A stretch of DNA of 33,768 bases from Bacteroides sp. (GCA_014801955.1 JAAVDE010000028.1:1-33768), one strand, 5' to 3'; counted from the stretch's first letter, positions 24,586-33,066 are shown. Notes: generated from the sequence alone by a model not told the origin. Numbers and translations: made by a program.

Positions 24586-26001
24586 ATGAAAAAGAAAATT
24601 TGCATCACCGGTGCGACAGGCACCATGGGCATGGCCACGCTGCGCCAGCTGGAGCCGCGCTCAGTGAGATTCGACATTACCGTGCTTGCGCGCCCGTCGA
24701 AGGCTAACCGCAAGAAGTTGAAGCCGTTTATGAAGCTCGATGGCTTCAAGGTAGTTTGGGGCGACCTGATGAACCTCAACGACGTCAAGGCGGCTGCCGG
24801 TGATGCGGATTATGTTCTCCACATCGGAGGCATGGTTTCTCCCTCGGCCGACTGGTTTCCCGAAAAAACGCTGAAAGTCAACCCGGAGTCGGCGCGCAAC
24901 GTTGCGCGCGCGGTTTTGGAAGGCTCGAAGGCCGACACGGCAAAGGTTGTCTACATCGGCTCGGTGGCCGAGCTGGGCGACCGCCGTCCGCCCCACCACT
25001 GGGGTCGCACCGGCGACCCGCTGACGCCGTCGGTTGCCGACGCCTATGCGGTTTCGAAAATCGAGGCGGAGAAGGCGATTGTCGACTCGGGGCTGAAACA
25101 CTGGGTAGTGCTGCGCCAAACGGGTATTCTCTATCCCGGACTGCTGATGAAGGGGAGCGACCCGATTTCGTTTCACGTTCCGCTACGCGGAATGTTGGAA
25201 TGGGCAACCGACGAGGACTCTGGCCGCCTGATGGCCAACATCTGCGAAGCCGGAGTGCCCGACAAGTTCTGGAACAAGTTCTACAACATCGGCTCGGGCG
25301 AGAGCTACCGCCTGACCAACTATGAGTTCGAGCAGCTGCTGCTCAAGGCGCTGGGCTGCCCGCCGCCCGAAAAGGTTTTCGAGCCCGAATGGTTTGCGAC
25401 GCAGAATTTCCACGGCCAGTGGTATCGCGACTCTGACCGTCTGGAAGAAATGGTTCATTTCCGCAGCAACGAGAGCTGCGACGAGTATTTCAGGCGAATG
25501 AGCCGCATGACGCCCTGGTTCTTCCGCCTGGCGCCGCTGGCTCCGGCTTTTCTGATAAAGGCAGCGATGAAGATGGTTGCTAAGCGCAAAACGCTCGGCA
25601 CCCTCTGGTGGCTGGCCAACAACGACGAACGCCGCATCAATGCCCATTTCGGCTCGCGACAGCAGCAGCAGGCCATTCCCGGTTGGAAGGAGCAGCTCGA
25701 GGAGCTGAAAACGTATCCGGCAGGCGAACCGCGAGGCCGACGCGTACCGCCGAAAGACCGAGGCCTGGACCACGGCTACGATGAGTCGAAGCCCGCCGAG
25801 GAATGGACCATTGCCGACATGAGGCAGAAGGCAGAGTTCCAGGGGGGCAAGTGCCTTTCGGAAACGATGGTGCGCGGCGACGTTGCAACTCCGCTGCGGT
25901 GGCAGTGCGGCGAATGTGGCGAGGAGTTCAGCGGCTCGCCTACCCTGATTCTCCACGGCGGCCACTGGTGTCCGAACTGTTTGCGCAAACGAGTTTTGTG
26001 A
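24586..26001 (+). CDS. NAD-dependent epimerase/dehydratase (SDR) with C-terminal zinc ribbon
   Basis: A 471-residue protein in two parts. Residues 1-240 are an extended short-chain dehydrogenase: nucleotide motif GATGTMG (9-15), S126 (YIGSVAELG) and Y154-x3-K158 (YAVSK) as the catalytic set. Residues about 240-390 are a substrate-domain extension. The last 60 residues form a separate Cys module, C423 then CGEC (441, 444) and CPNC (462, 465), with GGKCLS and GGHWCP motifs like treble-clef or zinc-ribbon domains of DNA-binding proteins. Substrate unknown. I chose the ATG at 24586 because the Rossmann fold starts there and a -7 box precedes it. The gene shares its stop with the next start (TGATG). 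Confidence 0.85.
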   Translation: MKKKICITGATGTMGMATLRQLEPRSVRFDITVLARPSKANRKKLKPFMKLDGFKVVWGDLMNLNDVKAAAGDADYVLHIGGMVSPSADWFPEKTLKVNPESARNVARAVLEGSKADTAKVVYIGSVAELGDRRPPHHWGRTGDPLTPSVADAYAVSKIEAEKAIVDSGLKHWVVLRQTGILYPGLLMKGSDPISFHVPLRGMLEWATDEDSGRLMANICEAGVPDKFWNKFYNIGSGESYRLTNYEFEQLLLKALGCPPPEKVFEPEWFATQNFHGQWYRDSDRLEEMVHFRSNESCDEYFRRMSRMTPWFFRLAPLAPAFLIKAAMKMVAKRKTLGTLWWLANNDERRINAHFGSRQQQQAIPGWKEQLEELKTYPAGEPRGRRVPPKDRGLDHGYDESKPAEEWTIADMRQKAEFQGGKCLSETMVRGDVATPLRWQCGECGEEFSGSPTLILHGGHWCPNCLRKRVL

Positions 26002-26339
26002 TGAACAGCGACCGCAAGCTGATAGACTCTCTCTATAAACGTTTTAACCGACGGTCGGCCTCGCTCGACGACCGCCGGCTCGATTTGCTTTGCGACAACA
26101 TCATTGACCGGCGCGGCCTGGAGTTAGACGACGACTGCATAGTTTTCAGCGCAATGGAACCTGACGCCCCGCTGCGCTCGATTCGGCTCGACAATATCCA
26201 CGGCGTCGCCGAACTGGGCGACGTGCTGGCCATAGTGCTCCACTCGTCGATTATCTTCTTCAACCGCCGCACCCTCCGCACCACCGTCGACCTGAAACCA
26301 CCCCGCCGCTTCCCCTTCTTCCGCCCCGGCAGCAAATAG
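26001..26339 (+). CDS. Hypothetical protein, 112 residues
   Basis: I do not recognise this family. The start ATG shares its A with the SDR stop codon, so it is translationally coupled to the SDR gene. The product is soluble and Asp/Arg-rich, beginning MNSDRKLIDSLYKRFNRR, with a central stretch of alternating hydrophobic residues (VLAIVLHSSIIFFNRRTL, about 75-92) suggesting beta strands, and a basic, proline-rich tail. No Cys pairs, signal or transmembrane helix are seen. It precedes dnaX by 61 nt. Confidence 0.7.
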   Translation: MNSDRKLIDSLYKRFNRRSASLDDRRLDLLCDNIIDRRGLELDDDCIVFSAMEPDAPLRSIRLDNIHGVAELGDVLAIVLHSSIIFFNRRTLRTTVDLKPPRRFPFFRPGSK

Positions 26340-26362
26340 TTTCAAAAATATCGCACAGAGCT

Positions 26363-26392
26363 TTTGGGTTAGGAGATTTTTTCGTAACTTTG
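26363..26392 (+). promoter_or_regulatory. Promoter of dnaX, nearly leaderless
   Basis: TTTG (26363-26366), an 18-nt spacer and TAACTTTG (26385-26392) on the plus strand. The -7 box ends 8 nt before the dnaX ATG at 26401. The spacer is one base shorter than consensus. Confidence 0.68.
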
Positions 26393-26400
26393 TGGGTACT

Positions 26401-28212
26401 ATGGAACATTATCTCGTATCCGCGCGAAAGTACAGGCCATCGACGTTTGCGTCGGTGGTGGGTCAGAAAGCTCTGACCGTCACGCTGAAGAACGCAATTG
26501 CGAGCGACCGGCTGGCTCATGCCTATCTGTTTTGCGGCAGCCGCGGCGTTGGCAAGACTTCGTGTGCGCGCATCTTTGCGAAAACTATCAATTGCCAGCA
26601 CCGCACGCCCGACGGCGAGGCTTGCAACGAGTGCGAGTCGTGTCGACAGTTCAACGAGAACCGCTCGCTGAATATCATGGAGCTCGACGCTGCGTCAAAC
26701 AACGGCGTCGAGGATATTCGCCAGCTGCTCGACCAGGTTCAGGTGCCCCCGACCGACGCGCGCTATCGCGTTTTCATTATCGACGAGGTCCACATGCTCT
26801 CGAACCAGGCGTTCAATTCGTTTCTGAAAACCCTGGAGGAGCCGCCGAGCTATGTTATTTTCATTCTGGCAACCACGGAGAAGCATAAGATTATTCCAAC
26901 GATTCTTTCCCGCTGTCAGATCTATGATTTCAACCGCATAACGATTCCCGACATGGTTGAGCATCTGCAATATGTTGCTGGCCGGGAGGGGATTCAGGCG
27001 GAGGCTTCGGCCCTCGGGGTTATTGCCCGCAAGGCCGATGGCGCCATGCGCGACGCACTGACGATTTTCGACCAGGTAGCGGCGTCGAGCATGAATAACA
27101 TAACCTATGCGTCGGCAATCGAGAATTTGAATGTTCTGGATTCGACGTATTACAACAGGCTGCTCGAGGCATTTTTGAGCGGCAATGTGCCCGACGCGCT
27201 GCTGATCTACAAGGAGGTGCGCGACCACGGGTTCAACAACCACTTCTTCCTGAGCGGCCTGGCCGACTATTTCAGAGACCTGGTTGTTGCGCGCGACCCG
27301 AAAACGGTTCAACTGCTGGAAACGGACGACGACCACCGAAAGCAGATGGTCAAGCTGGCGGCGAAGTGTTCGCCTCGGATGCTATATAGGGCAATGGACC
27401 TGTGTAACACGGCGGATTTGAATTACCGCACGGCGGCAAACAAACAGTTTTTGGTTGAGCTGACGCTCATTAAACTGTGCCAAGCGGACAGCCCCTCCCC
27501 CAATGACGGCAGCGACGGAGAGGGGCAGAAACTCCAACCGATAGCTGCCACGAAGCCGACCATCGCCGTCAAGCCGGCGCAAACCGCAACTCAGGCGGCC
27601 ACTGCTCCCGCTCCGGCTGCCGCGCAGGCGGCGACTCCAGTGCAGACGGCTCCGGCTCCCCCCGCACAGGCGGCTGCGGCGCCGGCTGCACCCGCCATGC
27701 ACCGACCCGAGCAACCGAAAGCCGCCCCAAAAACAGTCCCCGTAGGCGGCTTCGGCCCCGGAATCTCAATTAAAACCGGAGCGCGCCATGCTTCGCCCGC
27801 AGCCGGCTCGCCTCAGGCGCCCTCGGCAGCATCGACGCGGAGCGCGGAGGCCGACCCATATAGCGACTCAGCGCTTCAGGTCGCCTGGACGGCCTGCGCA
27901 ACCGTTAATCCGGCGGCGGTTGCACTGAACAATATCCTGAAGTCATTTCGTCCGCGCCGCGCCGAGGGCGACAGGTTCGTTGTCGGCGTCAGCAGCGAAG
28001 CGCAGCAGAAAATCCTTTCGGACAACCTGGGCAGCGTGCGCGACTTTATTCGCCGACGGCTCCACAACGACAACATCACGCTTGAAGTGCAGCTCGTTGA
28101 TGGAGGAAACTCTCCCGCAGTCTGGACGGAGTCGCAGGTTCTCGACCATATGCTGAAAGAGAACGCTGCGCTGCGCGCATTTGCGGAAGAGTTCAAACCT
28201 TCGATTTCCTAA
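26401..28212 (+). CDS. dnaX: DNA polymerase III subunit gamma/tau
   Basis: Clamp-loader ATPase, 603 residues. The AAA+ module has Walker A GSRGVGKTS (46-54), a zinc module C65, C75, C78, C81, Walker B FIIDEVH (125-131) and sensor/arginine-finger motif SRCQIYDF near 178. An Ala/Pro/Gln-rich linker (about 375-465) leads to a C-terminal domain that in tau contacts the polymerase. I see no A-rich slippery site of the E. coli A AAA AAG type, so a separate gamma product is not supported. The GTG at 26392 is inside the promoter and was not used as start. Confidence 0.96.
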   Translation: MEHYLVSARKYRPSTFASVVGQKALTVTLKNAIASDRLAHAYLFCGSRGVGKTSCARIFAKTINCQHRTPDGEACNECESCRQFNENRSLNIMELDAASNNGVEDIRQLLDQVQVPPTDARYRVFIIDEVHMLSNQAFNSFLKTLEEPPSYVIFILATTEKHKIIPTILSRCQIYDFNRITIPDMVEHLQYVAGREGIQAEASALGVIARKADGAMRDALTIFDQVAASSMNNITYASAIENLNVLDSTYYNRLLEAFLSGNVPDALLIYKEVRDHGFNNHFFLSGLADYFRDLVVARDPKTVQLLETDDDHRKQMVKLAAKCSPRMLYRAMDLCNTADLNYRTAANKQFLVELTLIKLCQADSPSPNDGSDGEGQKLQPIAATKPTIAVKPAQTATQAATAPAPAAAQAATPVQTAPAPPAQAAAAPAAPAMHRPEQPKAAPKTVPVGGFGPGISIKTGARHASPAAGSPQAPSAASTRSAEADPYSDSALQVAWTACATVNPAAVALNNILKSFRPRRAEGDRFVVGVSSEAQQKILSDNLGSVRDFIRRRLHNDNITLEVQLVDGGNSPAVWTESQVLDHMLKENAALRAFAEEFKPSIS

Positions 28213-28233
28213 TCGGGGCATCAAACCCCGATT
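28211..28233. terminator. Hairpin between convergent dnaX and permease genes
   Basis: AATCGGGG (28211-28218) pairs with CCCCGATT (28226-28233) around a 7-nt loop. The stem begins inside the dnaX stop codon and ends 4 nt before the permease stop on the other strand. There is no U-run on either side, so if it terminates it acts mainly by its GC stem. Confidence 0.5.
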
Positions 28234-28237
28234 GGCA

Positions 28238-29467
28238 TCAGTTGGCGGAGCAGCTAAAGCCGGCGGCGCAAACCGCGGCGCAGACTGCTTCGGCCTCAAC
28301 ATTGCCGGCAACGGTGGCGGCGCCGGAGTGAAGGTCAACGTCAACGGCCTCTACGCCGGGGAGTGAGGCAATCGCGCGCTGAACGCTTGCCTGGCAGTGG
28401 GGGCAGTTCATGCCGGTAACTTTGAATGTCTGTTTCATATCGTTTTGTTCGGTTAAATGGTGGTGATGGTGTGTACGGTTAATGATTTGGGTATAGGCCA
28501 GTAAAATGAGCAGCAAAATAGCGCAGGCCGTGGGGAACGGGCCGATAGCCTCGTGGCAACCCGCATGAACGCCACTGATTGCAAACCACTCGCGCGGCAG
28601 GGTCAGGTCAATGAGCAGACCGAAAACGATTGCGGTAACAACGACGGAGAGCACATAGATAACAGTCGCGCGGCGCCCTTGCGTCTTGGAGAGTATCAGG
28701 ATTGACGCGAAGTTAGCAGCAGGTCCGGCCATGAGCATCACAAAGGCGATGCCTGGCGAAAGGCCTTTCATCATCAGCGACATTGCAATGGGAATAGAGC
28801 CGGTTGCGCAAACATACATCGGAATGGCAACTACAACGACGGCCAGCATCGCCAGCAGCGGATAGCGGCTGAGGCTGACAAAGAGCTCGTCGGGGACAAA
28901 AACGGTTATCAGCGCGGCAACAATGAGACCGATAATAAGCCAGCCGCCAACGCTTGCGACCATGTCGATAAATCCATAGCGCACGGCAGCGAGCGACTTA
29001 CGGAAGAAGCCGCCGGGATGCTCGGCTTCGGTAATATCGGGCGCAATGTCGGCATCAGCCTTATCTTCGCCGCCGAAGCGACCAACGGCCATTCCGCCGA
29101 AAGTTGCACCAATCAGGGCAGCAATCGGGCGGATAACAGCAAAGGCGGGCCCGAGCAGAGAATAGGTTGCGGCGATGGAATCGACGCCGGTTTGAGGAGT
29201 GGCGATGAGAAAAGAGGTTGTCGCGCCCTTCGACGCACCGCGCCGACGCAGAGCAACCGCAGCCGGAAGCACGCCGCAGGAGCAGAGCGGCAGGGGAATG
29301 CCGAACAAAGCGGCTTTAACAACCGGACGCCAGCCGCGACCACTTAGATGACGCGCCATAGTCTGGCGGTCAACCCAAACTTCAAGGATTCCAGCAACGA
29401 GAAACCCGAAGAGAATGTAGGGGGCCATTTCGCACAGAATGACCCAGATTGCTTTTAGTATTTCCAT
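28238..29467 (-). CDS. SO_0444-family Cu/Zn permease fused to an HMA domain
   Basis: A 409-residue membrane protein of the permease family once called DUF318. It has about eight to ten hydrophobic helices, the motif PLPLCSCGVLP (C62, C64) and a second repeat CATGSIP. After the last helix comes a linker with five consecutive His. An HMA domain (about 344-409) then follows with MNCPHC (C355, C358), the copper/zinc-binding motif of metallochaperones. It probably exports a soft metal ion across the inner membrane. I start at ATG 29467, 8 nt after a -7 box; upstream in-frame sequence is inside the promoter. The linker before M344 looks like a former gene boundary. Confidence 0.87.
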   Translation of the reverse strand: MEILKAIWVILCEMAPYILFGFLVAGILEVWVDRQTMARHLSGRGWRPVVKAALFGIPLPLCSCGVLPAAVALRRRGASKGATTSFLIATPQTGVDSIAATYSLLGPAFAVIRPIAALIGATFGGMAVGRFGGEDKADADIAPDITEAEHPGGFFRKSLAAVRYGFIDMVASVGGWLIIGLIVAALITVFVPDELFVSLSRYPLLAMLAVVVVAIPMYVCATGSIPIAMSLMMKGLSPGIAFVMLMAGPAANFASILILSKTQGRRATVIYVLSVVVTAIVFGLLIDLTLPREWFAISGVHAGCHEAIGPFPTACAILLLILLAYTQIINRTHHHHHLTEQNDMKQTFKVTGMNCPHCQASVQRAIASLPGVEAVDVDLHSGAATVAGNVEAEAVCAAVCAAGFSCSAN

Positions 29468-29475
29468 AACGGCAG

Positions 29476-29483
29476 CAAAGTTA
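29476..29483 (-). promoter_or_regulatory. -7 box of the metal permease gene, nearly leaderless
   Basis: TAACTTTG on the minus strand lies 8 nt before the permease ATG. No TTG occurs 19-21 nt upstream. No metal-regulator operator was recognised. Confidence 0.6.
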
Positions 29484-29506
29484 CGAAGAATTTTTCGCAA
29501 TCGGGT

Positions 29507-29554
29507 TGCAAAAAAAAGAAGCAGCGGCGCTCCCCGAGTGGGTTGCGCCGCTGC
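29507..29554 (-). terminator. Intrinsic terminator of the exbB-exbD-exbD-tonB operon
   Basis: GCAGCGGCGC (29521-29530) pairs with GCGCCGCTGC (29545-29554), with an inner CCC/GGG stem, followed on the minus strand by TTC and a long T-run. It starts 29 nt after the tonB stop and lies in the 116-nt gap before the metal permease start. Confidence 0.85.
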
Positions 29555-29583
29555 CGATGAGTCTAAATCAGGTGTCAGGGAGA

Positions 29584-30435
29584 TTAGCTGCCCTGGAGTT
29601 TGAAGTTGATGGGGAGAGTGTACCAAACGCGTACGCTCTGACCGTTCATCTTACCGGGAATGAATTTGGGCAGCGACTTAACGACGCGAACAGCTTCTTT
29701 GTCCAGGTCGGGGTCCTTGCCGCGAACCACCTTAACTTCGCCGACAGCACCGTCTTTTTCAACAACGAACTGAACGGTTACACGTCCCTGGATGTTGTTC
29801 TGGGCGGCCATTTCGGGGTAGCGGATATTTTTGGAGAGCCACTTGTAGAGCTCGGCATCGCCACCGGGGAATTTCGGTGATTCTTCAACTGCGGTGAAGA
29901 TCTTTTCGGGTTCGGGCTTCTTCTCTTCAACAACGACTTCGTTTTTCACTTCGCGAACAACGGTTACGTCGTCGGTGCCTTTGTCGAAGTCAGATGCGCC
30001 GAAAGCGGTTTCGGTCTGGGTCAGTTCTTCCTGGTTCTTAACTTCGTCTTCCTTGGAAACTTCGTCGTCATTAACGATGGCGATTTCGGTTACCTTAACG
30101 GTGTTGAGAACTTCTTCGGGAAGCACTTCCTCAACTTCGGGTTCTTCGAATCGTTCTTCGGGTTCTTCTTCGGGTTCAGGTTCATCCTGAGCGGTGTCGA
30201 CACTAACCATTTCCTGTTCGGCTTCGCCGGTAATGGTTTCTTCGGCTCGTTCAATGCTGCCCACGAAGAGTGAAATCAGCAGTGCCAGGATAATCACAAC
30301 GACTACGGAGAGCATTGCGAGGTTGTGGCGGCGAACGGATTGGTTACGGAGCTCATAGGCGCCGAACTCTTTGTTTTTGCCTTCGAATATAATGTCGGTC
30401 CACTCACGCGATGAAAGATCTACGTCTTTAGCCAT
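29584..30435 (-). CDS. tonB: Energy transducer TonB
   Basis: Carries energy from the inner-membrane ExbB/ExbD motor to outer-membrane TonB-dependent (Sus-type) transporters. The 283 residues have a cytosolic N-terminus with the Bacteroidetes signature EWTDIIFEGKNKEFGAYELR (11-30), one membrane helix (about 39-58), a periplasmic linker and a C-terminal TonB domain (about 193-280) with FPGGDAELYKWLSKNIRYP and WYTLPINF. Odd: the linker (about 62-190) is dominated by Glu and Asp rather than the Pro/Lys repeats of E. coli TonB. It is the last gene of the operon, 50 nt after exbD. Confidence 0.94.
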   Translation of the reverse strand: MAKDVDLSSREWTDIIFEGKNKEFGAYELRNQSVRRHNLAMLSVVVVIILALLISLFVGSIERAEETITGEAEQEMVSVDTAQDEPEPEEEPEERFEEPEVEEVLPEEVLNTVKVTEIAIVNDDEVSKEDEVKNQEELTQTETAFGASDFDKGTDDVTVVREVKNEVVVEEKKPEPEKIFTAVEESPKFPGGDAELYKWLSKNIRYPEMAAQNNIQGRVTVQFVVEKDGAVGEVKVVRGKDPDLDKEAVRVVKSLPKFIPGKMNGQSVRVWYTLPINFKLQGS

Positions 30436-30485
30436 AATTCTTTTTGCTTTGTTAATGGTTAAGTTAAAAATTCATCACGCAATTC

Positions 30486-31268
30486 TCAGAGTTTGCCTTT
30501 ATGTTTCAGGTAAGAGAGAATCAGAAGGGAGTCGGTAGAGTTGATGTTGTCGATCTGGTAACGCGAAATCTGGTTGAGCTGCATTTCGTCGAGAGCCGAG
30601 ATAACAGCTTCGTAGCTGGCGTTGGGGCCGGCCTTGATGATAACAACCGGACGGGTAAGGGTCGAGTCGTTACGGATTTCGCGGGCGCGGGCCTGGAATA
30701 CGGAGTCGTTCGCGTCTTTGGTAGCGGCGAGTTTGCCTTCTTTCCAGTCCTTTTTGAGAACATCAATTTGAGCAAGCACATCTTTGTTGCGCTGGTGGAG
30801 GATGGCGCGGATACCGTTGGTTTCACCGTTGGTGTTACCGCGGAAGCGTTCTTCCTTGAGCTTGAGCTTGTCGGCATCAACGAAGTTATCCTTGTCAACG
30901 TCGTTGTCGGCGAAGGAGCCTTCGAAGGGTTTGCCTTCGTAGTAGTAAACAATGTGCTTGGGGTAAGTAGCGCCGGTTGCCTCGTCAGTTTCCATGAGAA
31001 CGTGGCCTTTGTCGTCGCGTTCAGTGTCGATGATGAGGGTAACGGCTTCAGACTGCTTGGTTTTGTTCATCTGGCTCTGTTCGAGTTTTTCGTTCGAAGG
31101 GAGCGCGATCTGCAGGGTCTGCGACTTAATCATCGTGGTGCAGAGCATGAAGAACGTAATCAGCAGCATGTTCATGTCAACCATGGGAGTGAAGTCCACA
31201 TGGATCGACATTTTCTTTTGGGCGCCTTTCTTTTTGCCACCCTTGTCGGATTGTTCTATCTGTGCCAT
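30486..31268 (-). CDS. exbD: ExbD/TolR-family motor protein, second copy
   Basis: Inner-membrane partner of ExbB. The basic N-terminus is followed by a single helix with the proton-path aspartate D31 (PMVDMNMLLITFFML). At 260 residues it is far longer than the usual 130-150 because of a large insertion in the periplasmic part (about 80-200, rich in Lys/Asp/Glu). The conserved C-terminal pattern RPVVIIKAGPNASYEAVISALDEMQ remains. It starts 5 nt after the first exbD. Confidence 0.9.
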   Translation of the reverse strand: MAQIEQSDKGGKKKGAQKKMSIHVDFTPMVDMNMLLITFFMLCTTMIKSQTLQIALPSNEKLEQSQMNKTKQSEAVTLIIDTERDDKGHVLMETDEATGATYPKHIVYYYEGKPFEGSFADNDVDKDNFVDADKLKLKEERFRGNTNGETNGIRAILHQRNKDVLAQIDVLKKDWKEGKLAATKDANDSVFQARAREIRNDSTLTRPVVIIKAGPNASYEAVISALDEMQLNQISRYQIDNINSTDSLLILSYLKHKGKL

Positions 31269-31273
31269 GATGG

Positions 31274-32074
31274 TTATTCGTTTTCAGATTTAAGAGCAGT
31301 CATAAGGCTGAACTTATTGAGTTTCAAAGTCTGGAGGTTGTCGAGCACCAGGTGCATAACGCTGTAGGGGGTATCCTTGTCGCCCTTAACGGCAATGCCT
31401 TCGCCGGTTCGTTTGATAGCTTCAAAGAAACGGGGGTTGGGGTCAACAGGTTCGCCCTTGCCGTTAACGGTGCCGTTGTTGCGGTAGTCCTGGGCAATGC
31501 GCTGCATGGCGTCCATCCAGATTTGGAATTCGTTCAGTTTAGTCAAGTCGCGGTTGTCATTGATCGGAATACCAACCTTTGCGGGGTTGAATTCCTTCAT
31601 GATTTTGTCCTGTTCGGTTGTCGGAAGGCTCAGGAAGGCGGGAAGGTCTTTCATGGGCATACCGAACATGCCGAGTTTGGAGAAAGCCGTTACTTGATCG
31701 GCAGTGAAGTTGACTTTTGCTTCAGGGAAGCGTTCGTTGTAGAGGCGGTTAGCTTCAATGAGGAGGTCGCGGCGAACCTTTTCAGAGGAGTAGACGGAGT
31801 CTACGTCGCCGGTGATTCCGATGAAAACTTTACCTTCAACGTCGTGGTTGAGAGTGCCGTCGCTTTTGGCTTCGGCGCCGCTAACGAGGATAGTCACGAG
31901 ATTCGACATGGGGACTTTGATTTCCGACACGGACGAAGGTGTGATAACCGTTGCGGGTTCCTTTGCGAGGAAGGTAGAGGTCAACATGAAGAAAGTCAAC
32001 AGAAGAACGGTCACGTCACTCATCGCGGTCATGTCGATGAGCGTGCTCTTTCTTTTGATTTTAGGCTTTCCCAT
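31274..32074 (-). CDS. exbD: ExbD/TolR-family motor protein, first copy
   Basis: A 266-residue ExbD paralogue with the helix and aspartate D20 in TAMSDVTVLLLTFFML. Its periplasmic region, like that of the second copy, is about twice the usual length. It ends with the family's ...TPYSVMHLVLDNLQTLKLNKFSLMTAL. The two copies differ strongly in the insertion, so they are ancient paralogues, not a recent duplication. The gene lies 48 nt after exbB. Confidence 0.9.
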   Translation of the reverse strand: MGKPKIKRKSTLIDMTAMSDVTVLLLTFFMLTSTFLAKEPATVITPSSVSEIKVPMSNLVTILVSGAEAKSDGTLNHDVEGKVFIGITGDVDSVYSSEKVRRDLLIEANRLYNERFPEAKVNFTADQVTAFSKLGMFGMPMKDLPAFLSLPTTEQDKIMKEFNPAKVGIPINDNRDLTKLNEFQIWMDAMQRIAQDYRNNGTVNGKGEPVDPNPRFFEAIKRTGEGIAVKGDKDTPYSVMHLVLDNLQTLKLNKFSLMTALKSENE

Positions 32075-32122
32075 ATTACTTCAGTTAACGATTAGAGAAA
32101 TAGTTAGTTGTAATAGGGGAAA

Positions 32123-32965
32123 TTAGTGAGTGGCCTGGAAGGTCTGAACGATCGAGAAGCCGATTTCGTCGATGGCGTAGGTGAGGTTGTCGATCTTGTT
32201 GGTGTAGAAGTTGTAGGAGATAACGGCGAATGCACCGGTTGCGATACCGAAGGCGGTGTTCACAAGTGCTTCAGAAATACCGGTCGAAAGAGCGGTGGAG
32301 TCAGGAGCACCCGAAGCAGACAGAGCCTGGAACGATTTGATCATACCGATAACGGTACCGAGCAGACCAACGAGAGTACCGAGAGTGGTCAGGGTAGCAA
32401 CGATGGGGAGGTTCTGCTGCAGAGAGGGCATTTCCATAGCGGTAGCTTCTTCTACTTCCTTCTGTAGGGTCTGCACTTTCTGTTCTTTGGTCAGAACGGT
32501 GTTCTTGTCCATTTCTTCGTAGCGAACGAGAGCTGCGGAAACTACGGCAGCAACGGAGCCTTTCTGCTTTTTGCAGAGTTCCTGAGCACCGGCGATGTCG
32601 TTGGCTTCGAGTTTAGCTTTGATAGCAGCAACGAACTTGGCGATGTTGCCGGTACCTTTAGCGGATTTCAGAGCGATAGCGCGTTCAACGGAGAGCACGA
32701 TAACGGTGAGGAAGAGGGTCTGAAGGATAGGAACGATGATACCGCCCTTGAAGATAGTACCGATAAGGTCGGAGGGGTGAGCTTCGCCTTCGAAGAACCA
32801 CATAGATGCGGGTGCTTCGCCTTCATACTCAAAGTGGCTGGGAGCGCCGAAGAAGAACAGGAATGCGCAAACGGCAACAACGAAACATGCGATGATTACC
32901 AGGAATGCGTTCTTTACGCCGGTCACGTTTGACTTAACCGGAGCTTTGGAGTTTTTAGCTTCCAT
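32123..32965 (-). CDS. exbB: ExbB/TolQ/MotA-family proton channel
   Basis: A proton-channel subunit that, with ExbD, powers TonB; 280 residues. Besides the three usual helices (about 76-95, 188-212, 232-256) there is an extra N-terminal hydrophobic segment (about 19-40). The conserved core is LPIVATLTTLGTLVGLLGTVIGMIKSFQ and the downstream ISEALVNTAFGIATG. It leads the operon with its own strong promoter and a leader of about 100 nt. Codon use here is cleaner than in the neighbours, as expected for high expression. Confidence 0.94.
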   Translation of the reverse strand: MEAKNSKAPVKSNVTGVKNAFLVIIACFVVAVCAFLFFFGAPSHFEYEGEAPASMWFFEGEAHPSDLIGTIFKGGIIVPILQTLFLTVIVLSVERAIALKSAKGTGNIAKFVAAIKAKLEANDIAGAQELCKKQKGSVAAVVSAALVRYEEMDKNTVLTKEQKVQTLQKEVEEATAMEMPSLQQNLPIVATLTTLGTLVGLLGTVIGMIKSFQALSASGAPDSTALSTGISEALVNTAFGIATGAFAVISYNFYTNKIDNLTYAIDEIGFSIVQTFQATH

Positions 32966-33066
32966 TTTTTAGAATGTTGAGATTTAAGTGATTAATTATT
33001 GGTTAATGATTAAGAATGTTCGTTAAGGTTAACTCGGGTGAGCGAAATCCACCTCAATTGTTGTGG

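Noticed and set aside
29468-29626. Upstream extension of the metal permease
   Set aside because: It would read through the -7 box and the tonB terminator; the first helix starts at the ATG at 29467.
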